Shown here: one piece after another, positions 46,401-57,462 of the stretch
Layout of the letters: each line of letters starts with the position of its first letter
Position numbering within the stretch: the stretch's first letter is position 1
DNA from: Isoetes taiwanensis
Lineage: Eukaryota; Streptophyta; Lycopodiopsida; Isoetales; Isoetaceae
NCBI GenBank assembly: GCA_021234155.1
Contig: JAJEKV010000027.1
Location: 15,410,891 to 15,474,890, forward strand
DNA length: 64,000 nucleotides
Reading direction: 5' to 3'
Notes under the pieces: model-generated
Database searches by the model: none
The model's input: the letters and a program-made list of their open reading frames with translations, nothing else
What the model was told of the DNA's origin: nothing
Made by a program: the position numbers and the translations under genes

Positions 46401-49400
46401 TCAAAGGCAAAAGATTGGAGTCCAAATCCAGAAGAGAAGTCTCAACGGACATATCCTTCTCTACACAATATGTCTTATAAGCAGCTTTGTTGGACACAGA
46501 AACGAGGATAAAACAAAATCTGATATGTCTCCAGGAAGTGGAAAGGACGTGTCATTATCTGATGATGTTAGGAATAATGAAGAAAAGAAGGTTATCGAAA
46601 TAGTTGCAATGGATAAAGATGAATTTGATCAGAACCCATGGATGGGTGTTGTGTTAAAAGTAATTGAGCACTTGTATCTGAAGTTTCTAACCAGAAATTC
46701 TCTAGCCCAGCAAATGCCAGAATGGATTAGATCTTTTTGTGCTACACTTGAGAATACCGCCACGCCAGTCAATGTTCGCCTTTTCCTTGCAAAGGTATTG
46801 ACAAAATCGAGCAAAATAGACAAGGTATATCCACCATTAGTTCAGACCATTATTGACAATCCTCACGGTACTGGTGGGTGCTGTTTCCACTACCTGCTTC
46901 AGGACATCTGCATTGTAGTTTTACAGTGGAATCATCAGCCCTGAGCGTGACACTTGCATTTCATCCAGGTTCATCAATTACTTAATAACAGTTTCTGTGC
47001 ATGAATCACGACAGGTTTTGCGTGAAAACATAGAGATTGTAAAGGCCTATCTGGAGAGTTGGAAGGACCACCTTTGTTTAGACAAATCAGTGATCTTAAA
47101 CTATGTACGGGTGATATGATATATGCCACATCCTTGCCAAGGACGTGGCATATATCAAATATCAACGGGCAGGAGGTATTAATTTGAGTGCTGCCGATAA
47201 GCAGTTTGTAGCTCAGAGATTAGCTAGCTTGCAGGTTATTGGTGCTATAGCATCACTGGAGACATCAATATACACGGCTTTTGAAAAGATATCAATTTTA
47301 AGGGAGACACTTCGTGAGGTATTGCTCTTAAACGTGAAGTCTAAAGTGAAGGATTCAGCAAGCCTCTGCAGAATTGCTTGGATTGGTGTTCAAGGCAAGA
47401 GATAAAGAGGTAGCCGATCCCGGTTTTAATTTATTGAAAACAAATTTGAGGCAACATTTAATGAACTTGCAAAGGGCCGGAGACTATGACCAGTGCTTGA
47501 TAATATTTGAACGTATCACCTTGCACTGCCCAGCTCTGCTTGAAAGTTACATCTTTTTAGTTGTTGACTTGCTTCCTCATTTGCATGGGGTCTTCAAAAC
47601 CATTGTACTGCATGTTTTTCTGCGTCATCCAATTTCTGTGTGCAACCATTTTAGCATGGTAATGCCATTTCTCTCCAAGGTGTTTGTGCATAGAGATGAG
47701 TCTGCACAAATAAAATCCTTAAAAATTGTGTTGGAATTAATAAAGTTTCTAAGTGAGCAAGACATTTCTGATAAACTTCTTCCGGTACTGTCTGAATCAT
47801 TTAAAAAGCATGACAGCAGAGATTGTCGGCTCCGTTTTCTTGAAGTGCTCATATTTCTTTATAATACAAGGACAAGGAAGATGATTTCAAACAAGTCTTA
47901 TCAAGGACATTCTTTCCCATGGAAGCTCTAGCAGAGAAGGACAAAATATTTTCTAATATGGATGCAGTTTCTCGTGCTGGAGCAAATGGTAGTTTCCGAT
48001 TGTCGAGAAAGCAGGGCATTGAAGCAGCATTTGAAAAGATTCATGGTGACATTGTTTTTGTTGGTTTTATCGTTGTGTATAAAAAGACAGCCAGTCTTGG
48101 ATAAATCCTAAACTTGTTGGTTCTACAAGTTTAAAATCTTTCAATTTCCATGTGGGCATTGAACTCTTAGAAAATTTAATCCTTTATGCCACTGCTCCCG
48201 AAACTCTTCAAGGACCTTCGAAGAGACAAAAGAGATCTAATATACCTTCGCACAAAGAATCATTAGATGAGGCCTGCTTAGAACTTGCTCGCCTTTATAG
48301 CGCTCTTGGAGAAAACGATTTTGTTCTTTCTATCTATATGAAGCATCTTACTAAATCTTACTAAACAGTCTATATTACACAGTCGTGTATTGTGCAGTTT
48401 AAGTTACACAATACGACATGCTTAAGTCTATAAAAGAAGTGATTCGAGTGCCTGGTTTAATGGTGTGGCTGAATTCCGTGTATCGTATATTCAGTTCTGT
48501 TCATAAGAGGGGAAGCTTATAATCTAGAAAAAAATCCTCTCAAATTTGTCAAGAACAAAGCTCAAACCTGTAGAACACAAGTATCTTAATCACATTGGTT
48601 TGTTCACTTTCAATGCTCATCTATTCGTTAATGGTTAATCTTGGTATTTTTTTCAAAGAATACCTGTGGCATGCCCCCTTTAGACACGTTGGTAGCTTGG
48701 CTGTAAGGCACAAGTACTATAACATGCTCCAAATTTGAAGAGAACTAATTTGAAATGTGATTTTTTCTCCAACCGTCGTCCCACTTCGTGCACTCAAGCT
48801 ACTGAAACTAACTCCAGATATCTGCCCTATGCCAGTATCTCGTGATATTTGTGGATGATTCTAGTAGATGAGTCTGGGTTTATACTATGAAAGTAAAATA
48901 TACTCTTGCTGAGTTCAATCAATTTCAGCGTGTCCATTCTGCTTGTGCATAAAGAACTATTAATAGTTTCTGGATGCCTTTGCTAAGGAACCCAAACTGA
49001 TGAGAAGGATATTCCTTGCTATTATCTGTTCAAAGAGCTTTTACTTGAGTGCCAAAACTGACTCTCACTAAAACAATAATAGGTCTACTACAGGAACGTC
49101 TATTACTACTGCGTTTAGTTATTTTCTTGCTTGAGTTCCAAGAATGCTCAATCTGCCACATTTCGTTGTGAGAATAGTGGAGTTGTCCATCTGTTAGATT
49201 TGATTGAAATGCACTTGAATAGAATAAATGAGGATAGAATACAGAGTTAGGGTCTTCTGAAAACCCTACTCTAACCACCCACAAAACCTGAGAATAGAAA
49301 CTAAGCCCACAGGAAAGGAATGGATCCAAGTATGACGAGGCAGATAGAGATGGGCAGGATCTCAATATAGAATACCTCTTCAACAAAGTTTTTAACAGCT

Positions 49401-50568
49401 TATGGGACATACACAGCAATTTTCAGGGCGCAAGATAATGAAACGAAGGTGAAGTATCTCAATCATGCAAAAATAAGGCCATGAATTAACTGACTGCTTC
49501 GAAGTCCAGGGCATTGCATTCTCATGCCACAGTATACGAATTTTGAATCTCCATTGTTGTTCATCTCCTAATTGGCAACAGTCCAGAAGAGACCGTAGCA
49601 GCCAGTATAAAGAAACAATCTTGCATGCGAAGTACAGTTGAAGAGGTTAAAAAGTGCTTAAAGTATACCAGATTCGGAGAAATGCCTCTTGCCGCAGTTG
49701 CACCAGTGACTGTATATTCAAGAAGAAGTGCCCAACCAACAAGCCACGCAAATCTGATATGTCAAAAAATAATTCATTCCTTAAACGTATATCTGCATCG
49801 CCACTCTAAATAAACCAAGATTAATATTATTGATGAAAAGCTAAATAAACAAATATTATTGAAATCCGTAAGCGAAACCAATATTATTGAAAGGCTAAAT
49901 AAACCAATATTATTGAAATCTGTAAGTCAAAGAATTACCCTTCTCCAATGCATATATGTGCATAATGATATGCACTCCCTGCACAAGGAAAACGACTAGC
50001 AAGCTCGGCATAGCAAAGTGCCGATAATGCTGCAGCTAAACCAGCAATTACGAATGAAATAGGCAGAGCAGGTCCTGTTTTTTCTCGCGCAACTGTCCCA
50101 GCCAAGATAAAAATGCCAGCTCCAATTGTTGTGCCCGTACCTGCATATATGTAAACCCCGTAAAACCCATAAAAAAAATAGAGCTTTGTCAACAGTACAT
50201 TGAACACTACAAAGATTGCTTGTTGTGCATCTCATTATTTACACTATCAAATAAACTGCACGCAAATTATGATTAACAATACTTGATAGCTTGATTTTGT
50301 AGAAAATAATAGTGGATAGCAATGTATGAGGCTGGTAGATAAGCATAATGTGGAAGAATAACCACATTGCAAGCAAAATGCGCATTCTCATAAATCATAC
50401 TATTGATTCTTACACGGGATAAGAAAATGAGAGATCAGAATAAGTCATAGGTCATGTACCAATTGCAATGAGCTGAAGAAGTCCGAGCTCCTTTGAAAGT
50501 TCAGCTTCGTTGCCTCGACTATTTAAGGGAGCATTGGGCTGCTTGCGTTGGAGTATTTTATGCAGCAT
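37448..50568 (-). CDS. CAT: CAT-type cationic amino acid transporter (APC superfamily)
   Basis: ATG at 50566-50568 has an in-frame stop upstream. Exons: 50568-50460 ([14 protein letters not shown]), 50140-49939 ([40 protein letters not shown]), 49753-49669 ([20 protein letters not shown]), 44476-44337 ([19 protein letters not shown]), 44270-44154, 41033-40937 ([16 protein letters not shown]), 40872-40700 ([18 protein letters not shown]), 40635-40569, 40488-40330 ([18 protein letters not shown]), 39126-38994, about 38195-38086 ([19 protein letters not shown]), 37938-37826, 37745-37670 ([20 protein letters not shown]) and 37559-37448 (TAA). This is the complete 14-helix CAT architecture of plants, including [11 protein letters not shown] and NPKRDLP. 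Such proteins move basic and other amino acids across the plasma membrane or tonoplast; location cannot be told here. Odd points: one 64-nt GC-AG intron, and large introns filled by an antisense DNA-PKcs-like copy and an RT fragment. Confidence 0.93.
40873..40936 (-). other. 64-nt GC-AG intron of the CAT gene
   Basis: Exon text GCCGAAGAG is followed directly by GCAAGAG, and the intron ends TTTGCAG before GTGAAAAATCC. Joining there gives the family-conserved AEE|VKNPKRD. No GT donor restores this reading. The intron is close to the shortest size plants splice. Confidence 0.85.
42525..42700. repeat. Short tandem repeat inside a CAT intron
   Basis: Three degenerate copies of a 60-65-bp unit (catatgaccataaacttgta, acacatatacagtgt, atctgggg.ctct) follow one another. 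A fourth, more distant copy lies near 41520-41580. They sit in the intron between exons ending at 44154 and starting at 41033. Confidence 0.65.
43150..43960 (-). pseudogene. RTE-like LINE reverse transcriptase fragment in a CAT intron
   Basis: Broken minus-strand frames give [20 protein letters not shown], a recognisable RT motif C (usually YADD, here CADD). Further on come [15 protein letters not shown] and KRIQILTKF, resembling the W..SQSDWKK.ERVQK region after the RT core. Several shifts and stops break it. It seems to belong to the same broad family as the remnant at 8375-9056. It lies in the same direction as the CAT transcript. Confidence 0.5.
44690..48364 (+). pseudogene. PRKDC: DNA-PKcs-like intronless copy (partial, frameshifted), antisense in CAT intron
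   Basis: Plus-strand frames, read in order, follow the central part of DNA-dependent protein kinase catalytic subunit: [20 protein letters not shown] (about 45000), [20 protein letters not shown] (45850), [20 protein letters not shown] then [15 protein letters not shown] (46210-46370), MPEWIRSF and [11 protein letters not shown] (46710-46800), [17 protein letters not shown] (47025), [38 protein letters not shown] (47440-47630), [20 protein letters not shown], and [12 protein letters not shown] then [20 protein letters not shown] (48150-48320). These follow the human protein from the late HEAT repeats into the start of the FAT region; the kinase domain is absent. At least six frame breaks or stops (near 45470, 45640, 45990, 46480, 47110, 47400, 47930) are too close for introns. 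The absence of introns across 3.6 kb points to a retrocopy. No poly(A) tail or target duplication is visible. Confidence 0.82.
48365..49668. other. CAT intron sequence beyond the retrocopy
   Basis: No coding is recognised. A small imperfect inverted repeat at about 48377-48420 (cgtgtattgtg with cacaatacgac) follows the retrocopy end. The rest is unassigned intron DNA up to the CAT exon at 49669. Confidence 0.4.
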
Positions 50569-51018
50569 TTTGATTAGGGGCGAGAATGCACGCTATATGA
50601 GAGGAACATAAAGGTTCAAATGCAAACATGTTCCTTTTGAAGGCTATCAGTACTAGTTGCAAGCCAAACAAGATATCATACTGGTCATATGGCGGGATGC
50701 CATTAAACAATGCCACAAAAATGAGATGCCCCATGTGAGGAAAAGAAGCAACCTTTATGAGAAAGTAAGATTTGTCATGTAAATGCTTGTCCTCTTGTAT
50801 GCTACATATTCTAAACGAGGTGCACCCTGGACTACCACAGTCGTCGGATCTGTCAATCCGACGGCCCAGACTGTATGTTGGAGCCTCTGGACACCTCTCG
50901 TTTCGATTATGCTCAATTATGATTGGGGACGCCTATGATTTTAAGATGTCGAATACGAGTGTGCCTAAGGTTTTGATGGTATATCGAGCCTCTATACGGT
51001 TTCGCTTAAGCTTTTAGA
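50569..51018. promoter_or_regulatory. Upstream region of the CAT gene
   Basis: This holds the presumed 5' UTR and promoter of the CAT gene on the minus strand. An in-frame stop lies 30-odd bases before the ATG. No specific element is identified. Confidence 0.4.
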
Positions 51019-51100
51019 ATATGAAATACGGGGATTTGAACCTCTACCAAAATAACTCAATGTCCTAATAAGACTACTTTAACCAATCTAACAAGTGAGC
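51018..51100 (-). mobile_element. tRNA-derived SINE head (A and B boxes)
   Basis: On the minus strand TAGCTCACTTGTTAGATTGG (A-box-like) is followed about 40 bp later by GGTAGAGGTTCAAATCCCC (B-box-like, with GTTCAAATC). The spacing matches a tRNA gene. The stems do not pair well and no CCA-proximal acceptor stem was found, so a SINE or degenerate tRNA is favoured over a working tRNA gene. Confidence 0.45.
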
Positions 51101-53170
51101 TAATGTGACTATTTTTTATCTTAAATCTATGTTTTTTTTTATAATAACCCATTGAATTGTTTTAGGGATATGGTCTATGATTTCAAGAATTATATATATA
51201 TCAAATCCCCCTGGAACCCCCTGTTATTTTGCTACATATTCTGCTTGGCAAGGTTATGTGGTTGCAATTGGTCTGTTGTGCTATGTCATGTGCATGGTCT
51301 AGTGGTTCATTTTGTTGGTTGTCAAAGTAGAAAGCTAATGTGTTACATCTCATGACTCGCGTGTTACAAGACCCACAATTAATTATAATCTTTGATGTCA
51401 TATTCCTTTGATGTCAGTCTAGAATTAGCTCAATTATTTAAGCTTATACAACTTTAACAAAGTAATAATTAATATACGCTCTTTAGAGTAGCTAATTCTA
51501 GTAAACAACTTTTCTACCTACATATTTAAACAAGTCCCTTATTATTTAGGGACTGTATGAGACTGATTGCGTATTGCGCCAGTGAACAATCATCATGTTT
51601 CCTTTCATTGAGATTATATGAAGCTTCCTTTAGATATTCCTAGATTGTCAAAAGTTCTTTTAAGATTCCCATAGATTCTCTAGGATTCTCTTGAGATTAC
51701 CTGAGACTCCTGGAGATTACCCCAAGGTTCTCCTAGATTTCCTTAGATTCTATGAAGGTTCCCCCAGATTTTCCAAGATTCCGTCAGGGTTCCTCTAGGT
51801 TTTCAAAAAAATTATGAGGATTCTGTTAGATTCCTCTACATTTGTAAAGATTCTCGTATTATGCATGTGCTGCATAAAGTATCAATCGAATTTCCAAGCC
51901 AATAATGGTTTGATGGCAATGAATGCCATTCCATCTACATTGTTGTTCAATAGCACTCATAGGATTATTGAAATCCATTAAATGAGTACTTGGAGGCTAT
52001 TGTTTATGTTTCCATCGTTTCATTTATTGGTCTCCGTGGACAATAAAAATCATTCTATTCTATTATATTTGCACGGGGCTATTAGCAGATTGCAGCTTTT
52101 TTGTTTGTTGAGATAGTGTATTGTATCACAGTATAGTTTGTTGGATTCATATCCATTGAAATTCTGCCAAGACTCTTGCAAGGGCCTTTTAGACGCTCTC
52201 GACAATTGCATTTGATTGATGGTCCCTTTAATTCAATTGATATATCATGAGAGCCTTTGCAAATATGAACATCCAAGAGCCTCAGTTTTGTGTTAGATTC
52301 TCTCAGTATTCCTTTGAATTCTGTTACATCCTTCTGAGATTTCCTTCAAAATCAAAGTCAATGGCAAAATCAACTCTATTGAAAATCGCCATGACGAATA
52401 AGCAATAACTAAATTGACACCTCAATCAAGAAGTCCTTTAATGGTGCTCCAATAAATCTGTACATGCAAGTGCTATGTATAGAAAACATGTAAACGGCTC
52501 TCTCTGCATGCACAATACACCTGTCAATCCAACAACTTTGAAAGTAGCACCAAAAGAAAAACACAAAGGAAAGAGAGAGAAAATGGGAAACATACTATAG
52601 CCGAACTGGTACCACGGATGTATGCAATTCATGCACTCTAGTAGTAGAAATAATGAAGTTATTTTACATGTTTCACTTGCAAGACTGCATGGGATTCAGA
52701 ATACGCATTCATGAAACCAGAAATCAAACAATACAAAGGCATAAAGCATGTGATATCTGTAAGTGTTCTCATTACACATATTACTGCAATTATAGATATG
52801 CTTTCAACGATGTTCCCAGTATGTTCAACTGTTTGTGAAATGGAACGACAAATGCTCCTTGCTACTTGGGAAGGTATTTCCTTCGAGATACTTTGTTCCA
52901 TACGTGAGATCTTAAAATAATTTTGTGTACATATAGAAATTATATCTTAGTGTTGCTTGTAATTTATTGCATGCAAACAAATTGTATAGACCTCAATCTA
53001 TAGATGGTTGAATGCATGTAATGGAAAACTTCACGAGTAAACACATGTTTAATTGATGATTTTTTGAATTTTATAATTCTAGAATGAGGCTCGCATGAAA
53101 ACGACAAAAACCTTAGATAGGCTTCTCATTCATCTCAGCAGATTTTCTACAATAGTGGATAGTGGATAGC
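51101..53170. other. Unassigned region with a degenerate array and a retroposon tail
   Basis: A degenerate short tandem array of AGATTC-type units (agattcctagattgtc, agattctctaggattctc, and so on) covers about 51620-51860. The last block of the ATTCT-tailed retroposon (ttggtctccgtggacaataa, then attctattctatt) lies at 52033-52068. No gene is recognised. Confidence 0.5.
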
Positions 53171-53345
53171 CACACACATGCGAACTACCCACGAAGAAAA
53201 ATAAAGGGAATGTCCAATTATACAACTGGACCCCATGAAATACAATGCTAATAGATGTTTGGTTTGTGTACCTGCTGAAAGCTTATCATCCGGATTAAAA
53301 AACCCCGTCCTTTCGAGTTTTCGAGGAAAAACCCTAGTGATAAGC
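53170..53345 (-). mobile_element. Diverged copy of the (ATTCT)n-tailed retroposon core
   Basis: The minus strand reads ctagggtttttcctcgaaaa, then ggacggggttttttaatccg, matching the conserved core of the copy at 28.8 kb. The following ggtccagttg block is weakly conserved and no pentamer tail remains. Confidence 0.5.
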
Positions 53346-53607
53346 CTTCGGCAGAGTGTTGGGCAAATGTAAGACTGAGAATTTGCTCCCATAAAACCCA
53401 CGAATGGAGAAGTCAAAGCTGCTGTCGCTTGCCAACCTGTACTTGCACATCACCAACACTAGAACAAATGTGACATAACAAACCTCCCAAAGTAGAGGGG
53501 CTGATTACGCGTGCTACGCGACAACAGAACAAAAACCTCTTCAAATAGAAGGGCTGGTCACGTGTGCTAGGCGACAAATACACTAAATAATTAAGGGGGG
53601 GGATGGT

Positions 53608-54117
53608 GGGTTTCAAAGAATAGAGAATAAGGTACTACTGAGAGAGAAGAGAAAGCGTTGATGAGACGTTGATGAAGAACCTCGCTTAATATAGCAATCT
53701 TCCAACCAGAGAAAGCATGCAATGCATGCATGCTCGCCCCCTCTAGAATCTCGATCTGAGGGGATTCTACAATGGGAAAAATGACAAAAACCTCCCGAAT
53801 AGAAGAGAACTTCCTTATCAAAATGGGATGAGGACGAAGGTCAAAGGATTATGGCCAAAGAAGAGGCAAGACCGAGAAAGGACATGCCACAGCATGAAAG
53901 AAACGCCAAATTAGTCAATCCAAGCAGAAAGAAGCCCCTCCCCTGCATGGTTTCAAAGAATAGAGAATAAGCTACTGCTGAGAGAGAGTGAGGAAGCGCC
54001 CATGAGACGTTAATGAAGAACCTTGCCTAATATAGCAATCTCCCAATCAGAGAAAGCATGCAATGCATGCATGCGAGACCTGCATGTTCGCCGCCTCTAG
54101 AATCTCGAGCCGAGGGC
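53608..54117. repeat. Direct duplication of ~160 bp, period ~340 bp
   Basis: Segments 53608-53767 and 53949-54117 are similar throughout (ggtttcaaagaatagagaat, aatatagcaatct.ccaa, gagaaagcatgcaatgcatg, ctctagaatctcga). Each carries a GCATGCAATGCATGCATG block, a chain of RY-type CATGCATG motifs. A separate 50-bp tandem duplication lies just before them at about 53485-53580. Confidence 0.75.
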
Positions 54118-55165
54118 TCGGATCGATGGGATTATCCTAACCTACCTATTCTCCTGGACATGAATAATACTTAAAGTTTTCATATATAATATTATTTGTA
54201 CAATTCACGAAAATATACCATGATTCATTATCCACAACATTAAGTCTAAGAGCATTCACAAAAAATCTTAAATTTAGCTCCAGCAATAATAGAAGCTCAA
54301 ACTCCAATAAGGTAATCTACTTACTTAGAATGTTTTTGCCATCATTGCTCACGCCAGTGTCCGCATTTTTCCGGCGTGAGCAGCGTGAGTTTTAGAAACT
54401 TTTTTTTGCTTTCCGACAAATTTTTCGCCCGCCACATTTTTGCTCATTCTCCCCGTTTAGGTTTTGTCCGTTTCTTAGTGCATCCTCCACTCTTCTCTCC
54501 GAAACGGCAGCGGCTCGCTGTGATGATCGAATCTGCAGTAATGTGTCCCTATTTCATCAGAGATGCATTTAGGGTTTTTAGATTTATAGGCAAGGCAGAG
54601 ACGACAAGCAACCAGATTTTTGGGCAACACTTTCAATTCTGCACCAAAATTTTTGAATGCATAAGCTTGTGTAGAGGATATACAGTGCCCTTTGGGTATA
54701 GAAGCGCCTATTTGTGCTTCTATTAGGATTTCGCAAAGCAGAGATCTCTGAAACAGAGGATTCTTTGAAACAAAAGAAGCTTAAGGTGCGTAAAAAAATT
54801 CCATCAGTCACTCTTCTCTCTCTTAATCGCTTTCTTTTTCTTCAGGCTTCAGGCAACGGGAATTTGAGTCACATGCACGTCCCTTGCTAGCAGAGGATTT
54901 TGGCTGGATGGAGGCATCTTGCAGAGCCAGTGGCATGTTTTCACCTGCTCGAAGAATGGCAGTCCATTTCTGAAGATTTTTGCAGGTATTTTTGTAAGGG
55001 GGCTTCTCTCAATGCGGTTTTTCCAACTTCGTATTTGTTCTATTATGGTATTGATACATTTCATCCTCGGCTGTCCCATTTTTCCTTATCAGATTCTGAT
55101 GCTTAGACTACATGATCTCTAATTTATTTGTCAGATTTCCTTCTTTGTGTTGGTCTGTAATTTAT
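54118..55165. other. Unassigned region
   Basis: No gene is recognised. Several overlapping short open frames at 54376-54726 and 54900-55122 lack any family signature. CT-rich stretches near 54810-54845 resemble a splice-acceptor tract, but no exon could be confirmed. Confidence 0.35.
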
Positions 55166-56140
55166 TTATTTTTTTTGAAGGCAAGTTTTTATATTAATAA
55201 TAATGAATAGTACATAGACCTTATTTGGACCCCTCAAAGGGCCAGATAGGAAGAATTTAACCCATAACAACTATGATGACAGTAGTTTAGATACAAAAGG
55301 GTTCAATATTCCGTTGGAAGCCCTTCTCAACTTCTTCCCTCTAACAAATTCCTGTACAGTACTAGAGAAAGCGATCGCCCTCTTCCCGCTCAAAGCTGTA
55401 CTACAGGAGCAGGGTTCCTCAGTTTCCTGAACCCCTTTGCAACTGCTCCAATGCCAAAAAGTCGTTGTTGTCCTTCAAGACCAGATCAAGCTTTGAAGCC
55501 CATATGCTCAAGATCAGCAGCTGAAACTGATGAGGCCTATTCCATTGGCAACAAAAGAAGAGTTCTCGTTGATGATGAATCAATAATCACCTATGCTCCA
55601 CCCCCGAAAGATGTAAGAACAGCAACAGCAGGAAGCAGGCTTCAACCCTGCGCGTTAACTTGGCCAGAAATCCAACTATTTTGAGCTACTAGACGGAGTT
55701 CCCTCACTTTTCCAGCCTGTACTAAGGGAGGTAGCCTCCACTTCTTCCCCCAAAATTAATGAACGGCCAGGCCTCTGGTCCACCTGCTTAATCATACTGC
55801 TAATGCCCTTACATGGGTTATTGATTCACTTACAGCTCTATGTAGCAATGAGACAACCCAGGTCTCCCGCCCTGGATTACCTGCTTAGAAATCTTGATTT
55901 AATGCCAATAGCACAGACCTAGTACAGATTTAGTCGCCAAACTTCCCCAGCCAGGAGGGGAGAGCAAGAAGCACAAAGAGTCTGTAATTTACATTCTGTA
56001 ATCCCAATTAATGTTGCTCCAGTTTTCCTTGCTTCAACGTTAATTTTCAAGTGCTTGATGCCGAAATGACAAAAAGCAGTAGGTCGTGGTCGCATAGCAG
56101 GTTGGGAGGCGTGCAGAGCCAAAACCCCAGCATTCCCGGA
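55166..56140 (-). mobile_element. Possible LINE 3' end remnant
   Basis: A short T run at about 55169-55176 is followed by gaaggcaagtttttatatta and ataataatgaatag. Read on the minus strand this is tattaatataaaaacttgcc plus A tail, the usual 3' UTR end of plant L1-type LINEs. Upstream, no RT coding can be recognised, only short frames, so this is either a 3' end piece or a LINE-mobilised sequence. Confidence 0.4.
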
Positions 56141-56339
56141 GATTTAACAGTCTAGGCCTGATTTGCTTTCGCAGATTTGAATAAATTTGGAGTTGGGCTT
56201 CATCCCTGACCTACTAACCAGGGGATCTGGAGAGATACCACTATTATTTCCATTACCACCTAATCATGATACAGATCACTAGCAATAGTTGAGCTCTTAG
56301 CCAGAAAGTACCTCCACAAAATGCATATTAAATTGTCTG

Positions 56340-56640
56340 AGCCAGGTCTGTTGTTAAAATGGCAAGGTATATGTTGCAGTCTGTGCAAGGTCTTTTGCTT
56401 GGTGTTATCAGAGTTCCCTTTGTTATCAGAGCGTCAAAATATAGATATAGATGCTTGCTGTTATGTTAGAATTTCTGCATTAACTCTGCTTCTGCGTTTG
56501 CATTTGTCACTGTTTGCATTTGTTGGTTACCTTGCATTTGGGGAAGAAACAATTGACATCATTACTCTCAAGTTGCCATATGGAAGAAACAAATCTGATA
56601 CACAAAATTCTGCTTGTCCAGGCTGTTTCCTAGCAGTTAA
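56340..56640 (+). pseudogene. Fragment of a vacuolar-type amino acid transporter (AAAP family)
   Basis: The frame around 56430-56600 reads ALTLLLRLHLSLFAFVGYLA then FGEETIDIITLKLPYGRN. A membrane helix ending GYLAFG followed by ETIDIITL.LP is a hallmark of the amino acid/auxin permease family (AVT-type vacuolar transporters in plants). Only this one exon-sized piece is seen, with no flanking transporter exons. Neighbouring frames are shifted. It looks like a gene fragment captured or left behind by rearrangement. Confidence 0.55.
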
Positions 56641-57065
56641 CTGAGAGTTTTTGCTCAACAAGTACTCTACCACTAAGTCCAACTTCTGTGCTTGTGTAGT
56701 TATCCTAGTACCTATGAACGTTCGCTGCCTTGCTTTGTTCTTCTCTGCCATGAACTTGTTCAATTGAGAATACATTTGATCCACGTTCGAGATTTTTAGA
56801 AGGAACATACATACAGCCTCTTTTTCCTTCACAATGTGAAAAGACAACATATTAAAAAGAATGCAAGCATGCCTACTCAAATTTCAGATTTTAAGACTAA
56901 CTAAATATTAATCACATTGATAGGTGTTTTTTACCTTAGCTGCAAGGTGTTTACATGGATTGCATGCTTCTCTTGAGAAGACATAACATTCTCCTCCTCT
57001 TCCTCTGAAATAAATAAATAAAAGCAAGTCATTTCACTTGAATCAAGACTAAGTGGAAACTTAAA

Positions 57066-57205
57066 GATTCCTCCTACATTGTACATCTACTGCAGATTCC
57101 TCCTACATTGTACAATTACTGAAAGTGTGGAACTAGGTGGAATGTTGCAGATTCCTCCTACATTGTACAATTACTGAAATTGTGGACTAAAAATTGCTGA
57201 AATTG
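57066..57205. repeat. Interspersed 20-bp repeat, three copies
   Basis: gattcctcctacattgtaca occurs at about 57066, 57094 and 57150. The last two copies share the following attactgaaa.tgtgg. A second small duplication (ttgctgaaattgtggacta) follows at 57174-57212. Confidence 0.8.
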
Positions 57206-57462
57206 TGGACTAAAAGACAATCTAAACATGTAAAAATTGCATATGGCAGTAGGAATTGGAGCAGATAGATACCTGTGGCAAGTGGGGAGGTACCAAGCTG
57301 AGAGTAACCTGCAGTATGAGTATGAAGGGTCGGAGCCTGATTGGTTATTGTCTCTGCAGTTGCTACCATTGCCTCTTGAGCTTTTATTCCTACAACAGAA
57401 TTATATAATGAAGCTACAAGGAAATATGTAATGAGTTACTTTTAAATTCGAAATGCACTATT

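Noticed and set aside
44690-48364. FANCI or FANCD2 homolog
   Set aside because: These HEAT-repeat repair proteins were considered first, but block order and wording ([29 protein letters not shown]) follow DNA-PKcs and not the Fanconi proteins.
45000-48364. A working DNA-PKcs gene with introns
   Set aside because: Frame breaks are separated by too few bases for introns, several stops lie in conserved blocks, and the kinase domain is absent.
51018-51100. Functional tRNA gene
   Set aside because: A and B boxes are present but the arms do not pair acceptably and an acceptor stem is missing.
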